Below, one piece after another: positions 13,411 through 24,315 of a DNA stretch of 64,000 nucleotides (position 1 is the stretch's first letter; every line of letters starts with the position of its first letter). The notes under the pieces were generated by a model, which was not told where the DNA came from, ran no database searches, and saw nothing but the letters and a program-made list of their open reading frames with translations. The position numbers and the translations under genes were made by a program. This stretch comes from Annona cherimola. Taxonomy: Eukaryota > Streptophyta > Magnoliopsida > Magnoliales > Annonaceae. Location: positions 60,503,174 through 60,567,173 of the forward strand of contig CM059975.1 in NCBI GenBank assembly GCA_030490835.1, read 5' to 3'.

Positions 13411-14460
13411 AAATTCGAATTACTGAAACTCAAGGCAAAATCTTTTAAATAGTTGAAGTCGTAGATCAAAGAGCCGCTTATTTTGGAACTGAAACCCCTG
13501 GGAGCAGAATCCTCACTCCTGATAATTATTTCTTCTGCATTGGATCCCGTGTAGGAAGAAAAACTGCTCAGAGTGCTCAGAAATCACGGAAAGGCCATAG
13601 GATGGACGATCGCCGACATTAGAGGTATCAGCCGGTCCTTTTCCATGCATAAGATTCGAGTGGAAGAGAATTCCAGGCCATCTATCGAAGCGCAGAGAAG
13701 GCTGAACCCAATCATGAAAGAAGTGGTAAAAAAGGAGATCATCAAATGGCTAGATGCAGGTGTTATATACCTGATTTCCGACAGTTCTTGGGTCAGCTCA
13801 GTGCAGTGCGTCCCGAAGAAAGGTGGTATGATGGTCGTCTCCAACGAGAACAGCGAGTTGATTCCGACCAGGACAGTTACTGGTTAGCGAGTTTGCATGG
13901 ACTACCGCAAGTTGAATAAAGCCACCCAAAACGATCATTTTCCTCTCCCATTCATTGATCAGATGTTGGACAGGTTAGCGGGGCAGGAATTCTGTTGCTT
14001 TCTGGATGGCTATTCAGGCTACCACCAGATTATGATAGCATTGAAGGATCAAGAAAAGACCGCATTCACATGTCCATATGGCACGTTCGCATTCAGGCGA
14101 ATGCCATTTGGCCTATGCAACGCTCCAGGTACATTTTAGCATTGTGTGATGGCCACTTTCACTAACATGGTGGAGGATTTCCTGGAGGTATTCATGGACG
14201 ATTTCTTGGTATTCAAAAATTCCTATGACGAGTGTCTGGCCAACTTATCAAAGATGCTCCAGTGTTTCAAGGATATGAACCTGGTTCTCAACTGGAAAAA
14301 GTGTCATTTTATGGTACAGGAGGGCATCGTACTTGGTCATTGGGTCTCCAAACAGGGAATTGAAGTGGACAAAGGAAAAATCAAGACGATCGAGAAATTG
14401 CCCTCACCTATCTCAGTCAAAGGCATTCACATTTTTTTGGGACATGTAGGGTTCTAAAGG
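13411..14460 (+). pseudogene. Athila-lineage reverse transcriptase remnant
   Basis: Reverse transcriptase domain of the same polyprotein, in the same frame as the protease. Visible blocks are CMDYRKLNKATQNDHFPLPF (13897 on), FCCFLDGYSGYHQI, FRRMPFGLCNAPGTF and the catalytic FMDDFLVF (14190-14215). This is the FMDD variant of the YxDD box usual in Athila. GIEVDKGKIKTIEKLP and FLGHVGF close the domain. In-frame stops interrupt it near 13440, 13550, 13885, 14137 and 14455. The first part of the linker from protease is degenerate. The fragment lacks its own primer site and gag start. Confidence 0.9.
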
Positions 14461-14994
14461 CGGTTCATAAAAGACTTTTCCAAAATAGCTAAGCTGCTAT
14501 GTTCGCTACTCGAGAAAGATACGACATTCGAATTCACCAGCAAATGCATGGAGGCATTCCAGGAACTGAAAAAGAGATTGGTATCTGCGCTAATTATTAT
14601 TTCTCCATAATGGAACTTCCCATTCGAATTGATGTGCGATGTGAGCGACTATGCAGTAGGAGCGGTACTAGGCCAGCGAAAGAATAGAGTTTTTCACTCC
14701 ATCTACTACGCTAGCAAAACCCTAAACGAGATGAAAATGAATTATACCATGACAGAAAAGGAACTACTAGCAGTGGTATTCGCATTCAACAAATTCAGAG
14801 CCTATCTGATGGGCACCAAGGTGATCGTATACACAGACTATTCAGCCATCAAGTATTTGATCGAGAAAAAGGATGCAAAACCACTCTTAATCCAGTGGGT
14901 CCTACTACTACAGGAGTTCGACCTCAAAATCAAAGACCAGAAGGGAGCTAAAAATCAGGTCACTGACCATTTATCCTGCCTCATAGGATCCTAG
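14461..14994 (+). pseudogene. Athila-lineage RNase H remnant
   Basis: Continues the RT frame. [19 protein letters not shown] (14629 on) carries the first catalytic Asp, [16 protein letters not shown] the Glu and [16 protein letters not shown] the second Asp of a Ty3/gypsy RNase H. It ends with [10 protein letters not shown], the usual tether to integrase. Stops split off the segment before 14629. The role in the living element is to degrade the RNA of the RNA-DNA hybrid. Confidence 0.88.
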
Positions 14995-16350
14995 CCAGCC
15001 CAAGACACGGAGCAGATTCGGGAAATGTTCCCGGATGATTAGTTATTTTCTATCTCCCCAGGCAGTCCACCATGGTATGCAGACTTTGTAAATTATATCG
15101 TCAGTAGATTGTTACCTCCGGAGCTGAATTTACACTAAAGGAAGAAATTTCTCCATGACGTGAAATTCTATTTCTAGGATGATCCGTATTTTTTCAAGCA
15201 ATGCCCAAACCACTTATATCGGATATGTATTCCAGAGTGTGAACAAGGATCAATATTGCAGAGCTGCCATTCATCTTCATATGGGGGCCACTTTCAAGGA
15301 GATAAGACTGTAGCGAAAATACTTCAATCGGGATTCTACTGGCCATCTCTATTCAAAGACGCCCATTTTTATGTCAAAAGGTGCGATCAATGTCAACGGA
15401 CAGGTAATATTTCCAAAAAACATGAAATGCCTCTCACTAATGTCATTGAAGTGGAAATATTCAATGTTTGGGGTATCGACTTCATGGGACCATTCATCCC
15501 TTCTTTTGGAAACCAATATATTCTGGTGGCTTTTGATTACGTTTCCAAGTGGGTAGAAGCAATTTCCACTCAAGCAGGCGATGACAAAACAGTTCTCAAA
15601 TTCATTAAGAAAAATATTTTTACTCGTTCGGCACGCCTCAGGTGATCATTAGTGATGGAGGATCCCATTTCTGCAATCGGCAGTTCATGGCAATTTTGCA
15701 CAAATATGGCATACGCCACAGGGTGACGACAGCTTATCATCCACAAGCTAATGGACAAGTCGAGTTGGATAAAAGGGAATTAAAGCAAATTCTGGAGAAA
15801 ACGATCGGGTCATTTCGCAAAGACTGGCCTATCAAGCTGGACGACGCATTATGGGCGTATCGAACTACCTATAAAACCCAGTTTCGAATGTCTCCTTACC
15901 AACTGGTTTATGGAAAAGCCTGTCATCTGCTGCTGGAGTTGGAGCACAATGCGTATTGAGCGATTAAAAAACTGAACTGGACATGCAACAAGCAAGGGAG
16001 CGTCGTTTGCTGCAACTCAATGAGTTGGACGAATTCCGAATGCAAGCCTATGAAAATGCCAAGATCTATAAAGAAAAGGTGAAGAAATAGCATGACAAAA
16101 AAATCTACCACGGAGATTCGAGCCAGGTCAGAGAGTTCTACTTTTTAATTCAAGATTGAAATTATTTTCAGGGAAATTCAAATCCAGACGATCGGGTCCG
16201 TTTGTGGTGATAAAGGCACTGAGCATATAGCAGTGGAAATATTCAACGAGGCATCCGACAATGGTTTTGTCGTGAATGGGCAACGTCTAAAGCACTATAT
16301 GAGAGATAATTTTCAGCGTTGTAAGGAGGTAGTAGAATTGAAGGAAAATT
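14995..16350 (+). pseudogene. Athila-lineage integrase remnant
   Basis: The zinc-binding part is recognisable by CHSSSYGGHFQGDKTV and CDQCQRTGNIS (15264-15410). The catalytic core follows with WGIDFMGPF (first Asp), [11 protein letters not shown] (second Asp, after 15635) and [12 protein letters not shown] (Glu, near 15750). A one-base deletion in a T run near 15628 shifts the frame within the FGTPQV motif, and a second shift lies near 15973. A stop stands near 16088. The C-terminal tail runs to about 16350. It is followed by the non-coding GTCGCGCTGAGGACATTAA block, which in Athila elements follows pol. No 3' LTR is attached: the remnant is cut at about 16400 by a reverse Tekay LTR. Confidence 0.88.
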
Positions 16351-16399
16351 GAACAGCGGGAATGTCGCGCTGAGGACATTAAACTTAGCGCTGAATGAG

Positions 16400-17892
16400 A
16401 GGCTCTTGGAGATGATTTCCTTCCACAATTCTTCTCCTTTTTTCTTGTTTTTCCTTCTTCCTTGGCTGGGCAAAATGGACGTGAGCTACTGCTTGCTTTG
16501 GAGTGAAAATTCCAGCACTTTGCCAACTTTCCAACTTCTTCTCTCAATTGACGTGCATGGGCTATAAGCTGGATTTTTTCCAGCTGTGGGCCCCACTTCT
16601 TGGGAAATTATTAAATGGTAGCATATCCAGTTCATGCACTGGCTGAATTTCAGCCTAGTAAAATGAGATTTTACCATTTTACAAAAATCACAAAACTGCC
16701 CAAAATCCTAGCCGTCCAAGCTGCCCATCCAGTCATGTCCTTTGCTGCCTATTTTGTAGTAATTTTTTTATTTTTTTAATAATTCCTATTTAAGGGTAAA
16801 ACATACACTTAATTCCCCTTTAATTTATATATTAATTTGGTGTTAAAAAAATTATCAAAATGGCAGCAACCCAACCATAATTCTGCACGTCCCATGCTCC
16901 ATAAGCTATCCACTTTTTCTGCTTCATGCATCTGCATTTTTTAATTTTTTTATTGCTGCAAATCTCCATCATTGGATGCATATCTTATGTACCTGCATCT
17001 CAGTTTCATATACATATATTTTAAAAATTAAAAATGCAAAAATATGTAACATGGCAGCCCCCTTGGACGTCCCCCTTATGCCACATAGTCTATGCTCACT
17101 TGAGCACTCCTAGCTTCATCAATTGTGCACATTCATTGCTGGGATTTTATTTGGATATTTGCATTTTATATTAATGCATAAAATGCCTTAAAAATGGGCT
17201 GCACTTGACACCTCAAATTTCATTAAATTCATGCAATTATGCATTGTACTCTAGCATTAAATGCAATGTACTCTTGAGGTGCATTAGTCAACCAAGCTCA
17301 CCTTTTTCAATGCAGGTATTTTTCCAATATTTTATACTTAATCTAAGCCATCAAAATTAAACATCTCATAATTTCATTCAACCGTTTCAAATTTCATCTC
17401 AATCCGATTTTCCTAGCTCCCATTATAGCCGTTTAAAGTTAACGGTTGAAATTGAAATATGATCAATAAATCATAACTCTCATTTCATCAAGAATTTTTA
17501 TAACCCATTAATTCCATAATACCAAGCCCAACATCATTAATTTTTATTTCAAATTTCACTCGAATCCGCCTTACAAGCGTTTAGTTATGAATTTTCTAGT
17601 GTTTTTCCATTAAACTTGTCAATTATCATAAAAATTCCCATAATTCATATTAAATCATGGAAAATGATTATCCATAATGTATTTGCACATTTACATCAAC
17701 AATAATTTACTCTTATTCCATTGTCTTATTTTAGCTCAAAATGCTTAATCACATCATTATTGCTAATTCATAACCCTAATTACAATAATTAGTAACATCA
17801 CATAAAACCTTCATAATTCAAAAATTTCTAAATGAATATCATATACATGATTAATACTTACATATGGGTTCTATATTGGTTAGGGTTTCACA
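16400..17892 (-). mobile_element. Tekay/Del-type LTR fragment, 3' LTR of element G1
   Basis: Ends on the plus strand with GGGTTTCACA at 17892, directly followed by a C-rich block that is the polypurine tract of a minus-strand element. The block near 16410-16640 (pyrimidine run, GACGTGC, GGGCCCCACTTCTTGG) matches 30920-31150 in the LTR piece at 30727-32587. The R/U5 half is missing, lost at the junction with the Athila remnant, so the exact left limit is uncertain by tens of bases. ORFs here (16243-16677) are not genes. Confidence 0.75.
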
Positions 17893-17907
17893 ATCCTCCC
17901 CCCCTTA
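17893..17907 (-). promoter_or_regulatory. Polypurine tract of G1
   Basis: On the minus strand AAGGGGGGGGAGGAT lies directly before the LTR start TGTGAAACCC. This is the position and composition of the plus-strand primer for reverse transcription. Confidence 0.8.
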
Positions 17908-17962
17908 TAACAGGTTTCGTCCTGAAATCGTCTACTCCTTAAATAGCTGGGGGTAAGGCTAC

Positions 17963-20756
17963 TCAATATGCCAACTTCCCAACCTTTTCCAAAACTTCAA
18001 ATGATCCAATAAACCTGGGATTCAGTTTTTCTCTTTTCCCAAACCGTGTAACTCCCCTGAATGGCGTGACCTTTATAAACACATGTTCGCCAACTTGGAT
18101 GTTCAAATCCCTTCTCTTGCAGTCCGTGTAACTCTTTTGTCGACTTTGGGCAGTGAGTATACACTGGCGAATGATTTTCACCTTGTCTGCCATTCGTTTT
18201 GATAATTCTGGAGCTAACCGTTTCTCTCCAACTTCATCCTAGTTCAATGGCGTTCGACATCGCCGACCATTTAACGCCTCAAATGGAGCCATTTGGATGA
18301 TAGCTTGGTAGCTATTGTTGTATGCGAATTCCACAATCGATATATACTCATCCCATGATCTTCCAAACTCCAAGGTACACATACAGAGTATATCTTCAAT
18401 GACTTGGTTTACCCGCTTTGTTTGTCCATCAGTTTGAGGATGAAAGGCTGTGCTGAACTTGAATTGGGTGCCTAAGGTTTCGTGTAAACTTTTCCAAAAC
18501 CTCGATGTAAATGTCACATCTCGATCTGAGATAATCGACTTTGGCATTCCATGGAGTCGTATAACCTCTTTATAATAAACCTTAGCTAGCCTTTCCTCTG
18601 TATAAGTCCTTCTTATAGGTAGGAAGTACGTGACTTTCGATAACCTATCTACGATTACCCATATGGAATCATTTTCTGCTTAAGTTCTCGGTAATCCTTC
18701 AATGAAATCCATAGTAATGTCATCCCACTTCCATTCAGGAATTTCTAAGGACTGTAACTTACCAGGGATTTTCTGGTGATCTGCCTTCACCTATTGGCAA
18801 GTTAAACACTTAGCCACATATTCAGCGATCTCTCTTTTCATATTATTCTACCAATATGCTTTCTTGATATCCTAATACATCTTAGTACTCCCTAGGTGAA
18901 TAGAAAATGGCAAAAAATGTGCCTCTTTAAGGATTTGTTCCTTCAATTCTGCTGTGTTAGGTATGCATAGGCGACCCTTGTACCTGTACATACCTTGCTC
19001 ATCAATAGAAAATTCTGTCAACCCCTTTTTCTTCATTTTCTCAACATGTGTATGTAGGTCTATATCCTTTTGCTGCCCAACCTTGATCTGTTCAAAAAGT
19101 GATGATTGTATGTGTAATTATGATAATCTGGTGTGAACTCCTAGTGGACATATAATCAATTCCATTTGCCTTATCTCCTTAAGCAACCCTTCTTCTTTAG
19201 TGATAAGATGCGCTAAGCTGACATTCCAGCTCAATGCATCAGCTACCACATTTGCCTTACCTGGATGATATAGAATTTTCAAATCATAATCCTTCAATAA
19301 TTCGAGCCATCTCCTTTGTCTTATATTCAATTCCTTCTGAGTAAAAATGTATTTGAGGCTCTTATGATCAGTGTAAATCTCACATTTTGCACCATACAGG
19401 TATTGTCTTCATATTTTCAAGGGAAATACCACCGCTGCTAACTCTAAATCATGCGTGAGGTAGCTTACCTCATTGGGCTTTAATTGTCGCGACGCATAGG
19501 CTATCACTTTACCCCTTTGCATCAAAACAAAAACCAATCCCTTTCTTGACGCATCACTATAAACTACAAACCCCTCATTTCCTTCGGGTAGGGTTAGAAT
19601 GGGTGCTTCCACTAATCGCTGTTTCAATTCCTGAAAGCTGCGCTCGCATTCCTCATACCTGACTCCTTTACGAGCCAACTTGGTTAACGGGGCTGACAAT
19701 TGGGAAAATCCTTCAACAAACCTTCTATAATAGCCGGTCAACCCTAGAAAACTTCAAATTTCCGTAACAGTCGTCGGCCTTGGCCATTTCAATACTGCCT
19801 CAATCTTTTGAGGATCATCTTGAATACCCTTTTCAGATATTATATGCCCGAGAAATCCGATTTGTTTCAGCCAAAACTCTTATTTCTTCAACTTGGCATA
19901 CAATTTCTCTTTCCTCAACCTTTCTAATACTCTTCGCAGATGGTCTTCATGTTCTTTCTCCGTTTTAGAGTAGATCAGGACATCATCGATAAATACAACC
20001 ACAAATTGATCCAGATAGTCTCGAAAAACCCTATTCATCATATCCATGAATACAGCAGGTGCATTCGTAAGTCCAAAAGGCATTACCAGAAACTCATAAT
20101 GTCCATACCTGGTTCAGAATGCCATTTTATGAGTATCAGCCAGACTTATTCTCAACTGATGGTATCTTGACTGTAAGTCAATCTTGGAGAAAGTCGTGAC
20201 TCCTTGCAATTGATCGAATAAATCGTCGATCCTGGGCAATGGATATTTATTCTTTATGGTAACCTTATTTAACTCTCGGTAATCAATACATAACCTCAAG
20301 CTTCCATCTTTTTTCCTCACAAACAATACCGGAGCTCCCCAAGGGGACACATTTAGTCTAATGAAACCCTTATCTAACAGCTCCTGTATTTGCGCCCTTA
20401 GTTCATTCATCTCAGCTGGCGCCATTCTATAAGGAGTTTTAGAAATCGGAGCTGTACCCGACATCATATCAATAGTCATATCCATTTCCCTTTGTGGAGG
20501 CAGTGTGGTTAATTCCTTTGGAAATACATCTGCAAATTCTCTAATCACAAGTATTTGATTAATTTCTACCTCCGTACCTTTCTCTACATTCACAGACACC
20601 ACGTAGGCTTGACATTTTTGTCGGATCATTCTGACAGCTTTCATAGATGATATCAAGATACTTGAACTGTCAGGTTGTCTTAACTTCCCAATAGCAAGGT
20701 TGTCTTAACTTCCCAATAGCAATCTCCTTCCCTGGAGTTGCTTCAAATTGCACTCT
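17963..20756 (-). pseudogene. Tekay-type pol remnant: RT, RNase H, integrase
   Basis: All coding pieces from 20656 down to 17963 lie in a single minus frame broken by several stops. RT shows [17 protein letters not shown], the blocks [12 protein letters not shown] and [12 protein letters not shown], and the catalytic FIDDVLIYS near 20000. RNase H shows [21 protein letters not shown] and [10 protein letters not shown]. Integrase shows CLTCQ of the zinc finger, [11 protein letters not shown] (Asp), IISDRDVTF (Asp) and DGQTKRVNQ. In the last the expected catalytic Glu is Lys (codon 18416-18418), a G-to-A change, so integration is impossible. A GPY/F-like module (LNPRFIGSFEVLEKVGKLAY) ends the frame at a stop just before the polypurine tract. 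No chromodomain follows. Confidence 0.92.
20673..20722 (-). repeat. 25-bp tandem duplication in G1 pol
   Basis: The block GGTTGTCTTAACTTCCCAAT plus five bases occurs twice head to tail (20673-20697, 20698-20722). If the solo LTR with its target duplication (4790 bp) and this 25-bp copy are subtracted, the distance between the protease frame (26059) and the RT frame (20656) is 588, a multiple of three. The duplication alone therefore explains the frameshift between them. Confidence 0.85.
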
Positions 20757-21650
20757 TGTGAAACCTCGATCTTAGACACGTGTATAAAACCATAGGGTTG
20801 TAAACCCTAGGAAACATATTAGGAAAATATACATTCATGAGTATGAAAATATGTTGGAATAAAGTTTAAAATAATTATTTATAAAATTCGGATGAATAAT
20901 GCACATGAATAGTGCACGTGAATAGTAAAACGTGAATAGTAAACGTGGGATTAAGAAATATGTTGAGTTAATCACTTTGGATTAACTTAATCATAAAAGA
21001 CAAAAAAGGAAGCTTCCTGTTGGGTCCCGAATAGATGGCAAAACCCAAGAGGGGAGGGGTGAATTGGGTTCTTAAAAATTTCTTTGGTAACTTAAAAACT
21101 TAACCCCTTGTAGAATTAATCCCCTTGAATGAAGAAACTGAATGGAAAGCAAAGTAATAAAGAGAGCAGAAATAAAAGTAAGTAGACAAGGATTTTATAG
21201 TGGTTCGGGCAACCTCCCTACTCCACTCTTCCAAGCTCACACTCCTTGTGACTTGGGTTCCACTATTGTATTCCGCGAATACAACTAGAGCCTCTTGCTC
21301 TCTTCTAGATTCTAGCTCTAGGGGGCATCAAACACTTAGCACAAGTAGGTGATGAGTCACACTCCAATCACACACTACTTTGCTACCTCTTGATCTTAGC
21401 TACGCAAGCTAAATCAAGTTCAACACAAACAAGTAAACAATAAAAGTAAACTACACTTTACAGGTGTGTAGAAACGATTTAGCGCAGGGAAGAACTTGTA
21501 GATGATGGCTTTGAAGTTCCTGAATGTAGCTCTTGCAACTTGAACCACAATTCTTCCTCTCTTGATTGGCTTGATCACTTTAATGCTCTTGTAGATAGGA
21601 GTTATGCTCACTTAATGTTTTCCAACTACTTCCCTCGTCCACCATGAATG

Positions 21651-21659
21651 CTATTTATA
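21651..21659 (-). promoter_or_regulatory. TATA box of SIRE solo LTR
   Basis: TATAAATAG on the minus strand, just downstream (in element direction) of the palindrome cluster at 21735-21925, matching the place of TATATATAG in the other SIRE LTRs. Confidence 0.6.
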
Positions 21660-21734
21660 ATTTTGGAGGGAATCCGAACGTTAGAAGGTAGGTGGCGCGC
21701 ATTTAATGCGCCAACGTTCGAATTAATTCTGACC

Positions 21735-21925
21735 GTTGCGACCCAAGTCGCAGGTGGAGTCGACTTCGGATGCGACTTCGCCCAAGTCGCAGATGGAGTC
21801 GACTTCGGGTGCGACTTCGCTTCTCCGTCGCAACTTCAAGTTCCAGTCAGGGTCGACTTGGGTTCACGACTTGACCCAAGTCGCAGGTGGAGTCGACTTC
21901 GTGTGCGACTTCACCTCGTCAGTTG
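21735..21925 (-). repeat. GTCGAC palindrome cluster (promoter-proximal) in SIRE solo LTR
   Basis: Repeats of AAGTCGCA-n-GAGTCGACTTCG-n-TGCGACTT at about 40-bp spacing. ORFs on both strands across it (21648-22053) are by-products of this repeat. Confidence 0.9.
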
Positions 21926-22199
21926 ATTTTCTGAACTTGAATAATTTCGAGATGCTTTGTTACTTCATGCTTTTGCTTCTTTTGTATTTTTCATGTCTTG
22001 AATCATTGAGTCTTGCTTTCATTAGCTCCATGATCTCCAAACCTTTGACTTGATAGACTTGATTTGATCTTGAACACCTTGAAACTTTTTTGTCTTGGAC
22101 TTGAGAGGCTTTGAGTTGATTTTTGAAATTATTTAATCTTGAAACTGCATCTTTGATCTTTGAAAGAAGCTTGAATCAGTATCTTTGAATCTCCAAAAC

Positions 22200-22485
22200 C
22201 TCAAGTCGCACTTCGGGGTCGACTTCGTTCGCGACTTCACCCAAGTCGCAACTGGAGTCGACTTCTCTTGCGACTTCGATATTCTGCTGCTCCGAAATTC
22301 AACTCTGGAAGGATTTGCTCGACTGAAGTCGATGGTGAGGTCGACTTCGTTTGCGACTTGGCTACCCAAGTCGCAGGTGGAGTCGACTTGGCCTGCGACT
22401 TCACCTTCTCTTCTTCCGTTTTCAACTCTGGACAGTTCTGCATGTTTGAAGTCGATCTTGGAGTCGACTTGGGGAACGACTTGGC
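22200..22485 (-). repeat. GTCGAC palindrome cluster (distal) in SIRE solo LTR
   Basis: Second cluster of the same unit: GGGGTCGACTTCG, GGAGTCGACTTCT, GAGGTCGACTTCG, GGAGTCGACTTGG and others, with AAGTCGCA/TGCGACTT arms. The overlapping ORFs at 22133-22543 are not genes. Confidence 0.9.
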
Positions 22486-23194
22486 CTTCCATACTTGTTT
22501 TTCTTCAAATGGTTATTCCTTAAACATTTCACAAACTTGTTAGTAGCCAAGACATACTCAAATTGATTTGTTAATCATCAAAATATGGATTTAGCTATAT
22601 TTCCAACACTTCCCACTAAAGGACGAAATTGCTTTTTGGATTAAAATAATAATTTTCGAATTTTTATGGATTTTTGTGAAGAAAATGAAGAAAAATTCAT
22701 ATCTTGCAATCCGGACGTCGGCTTGAGATGAAATTTTCTATGGATGGCCAAAATATGATGATGAACATGATGAGTTGTCCAAGATTGATCAAAAATCACG
22801 AATCAAGGGTCAAGATTAAACGTCATTTGAAGATCAAAAAGTAGCTTTACTTTTTCATTAATTAGAATTTGACTTTGGATTAATTTTAATTAATTAAATA
22901 GATAAATAATTAATGAAAAGCTGCAATGTCGACTGGAGGCTTGACTTTTGGGCCAAAATCAAATGCTCCAAAATCAATCTTATCAAAAATCAACGGTTGA
23001 GTGAATTAGCTTAAAAATAATTAATTTTAATAAATAAAAAATCATAAATAAATAGGGACTAGCTAGGGGGCAGGAGCTGCTTATTAGGGTGGCTGCACAA
23101 GGCTCAAAATATTGCATGGGATTTGGAAAAAAATATTTAGAATTAAATACCTTAAGCAAGGGGGTAAATTGCAAATATGTGAAAAATGCATGCC

Positions 23195-23203
23195 TATAAA
23201 AGG
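23195..23203 (+). promoter_or_regulatory. Candidate TATA box of Tekay solo LTR
   Basis: TATAAAAGG followed by GGAGCATGGGGTG. It is the best core promoter match in the LTR, with GAACGTCCAAGC downstream. Confidence 0.5.
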
Positions 23204-24159
23204 GGAGCATGGGGTGAACGTCCAAGCACATCCTCCCAGCTCCAATCTTGAGCAATTCAATCCATTCCCACCCCCCAAACACGTTGTCGGCCTTTAGAGA
23301 AAGTTAGAGAGAGAAACTATGAGAAAAAGAGGGATATCTCCACGACGGGTAAGTGATTTATTTTCAAATTTATTTTTTATATTAAGTAGGGTAAAACCAT
23401 ACTTAGATAATTCCTAAGCATGAGAAAATAAGTATAGTTATAATTTTTAATTAGAATTATGCCAAAACATCAAAAATTTTGAGCAAAGATAGAGTATTCG
23501 GGAAGATAACATACGATATGTGTAAATAATGCTCCAAAAATGATAAATGATGATTTGGGATGTATGATTATGATAAATATAATGTTGGAATGATGATATA
23601 TTAATTTCATGATTTTTGAAATTAAGGATTATGCTTAAGTGAATTTATGTTGATTTTTAGTATATGGAGAAAATGATTTATTTAGCCAAATAAATGATGA
23701 TAAATTCAAAATATATGAAATTTCTTATGATATACTAAGCATAAGCTATGTCATGGTATTTTTTATTTTTTGAAAAAATGTCAATTTTTGGAACCCATGA
23801 ACAGTGATGATGAACAGTAACCTCGGTGAACAGTAAACGTGAACAGTACCATGAACAGTGATGATGAACATAATTTGCTACAGTAATTTGCTACAATAAC
23901 TATGAACAGTAAACAGCGTGATTTTGGAGAAAATTTGAGATTAATATTTAAATATATTGATGGAATTTTTAAAGGATTTATGGATAAAATCAATATAAGG
24001 AGGTAATGACCAAGTATATTTATAAGATTAACCTCTATAGAAATGAGGTAATGAATGATGCATGGGAAGCAATCTAAGACATGGAATGATATAGATAAAA
24101 TATCATTTTTCCTTGTATAGGAAAATGAAAGGAAAAGGCGAAGAACACGGACTGAGGAG

Positions 24160-24315
24160 GTAAGCAAGCAATCCTTTTGAAAATGATGATTTGTAAGCAA
24201 GAACAACTTTTAAAATTTGATTTTATTGCTTCATTGTAAGCAAGCAATTTTTTTTTAAAATGTGATTTTGTTGCTTCATTGTAAGAAAGCACAACTTTAA
24301 AAATGTGATTTTATT
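24160..24315 (+). repeat. Short tandem array with GTAAGCAAGCAA in Tekay LTR
   Basis: Three to four diverged units of about 40-50 bp (starts near 24160, 24193, 24236, 24281) with GTAAGCAAG and TTGATTTTATTGCTTCATT. Other LTRs of the family have a single unit. Confidence 0.7.

Larger units (their letters stand above)
21018..22608 (-). mobile_element. SIRE-type (Ty1/copia) solo LTR with target duplication CTTCC
   Basis: Begins TGTTGGGTCCC and ends TTCCAACA on the plus strand, the reverse complement of the SIRE LTRs at 28677, 42771 and 52196. CTTCC occurs at 21013-21017 and 22609-22613, a perfect 5-bp duplication. It is 1591 bp long, with no internal domain, and is nested in the Tekay solo LTR. 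It carries two GTCGAC palindrome clusters and a minus-strand TATA at 21651-21659. Confidence 0.95.

Noticed and set aside
16243..16677. ORFs on both strands after the Athila integrase
   Set aside because: They lie across the junction and in the reverse Tekay LTR; no conserved motif and no match between copies.
21648..22543. Overlapping ORFs on both strands with repeated VDFxCDF-type peptides
   Set aside because: They are translations of the GTCGAC palindrome units in a SIRE LTR. The same false ORFs appear at 28783-29212 and 52924-53157.
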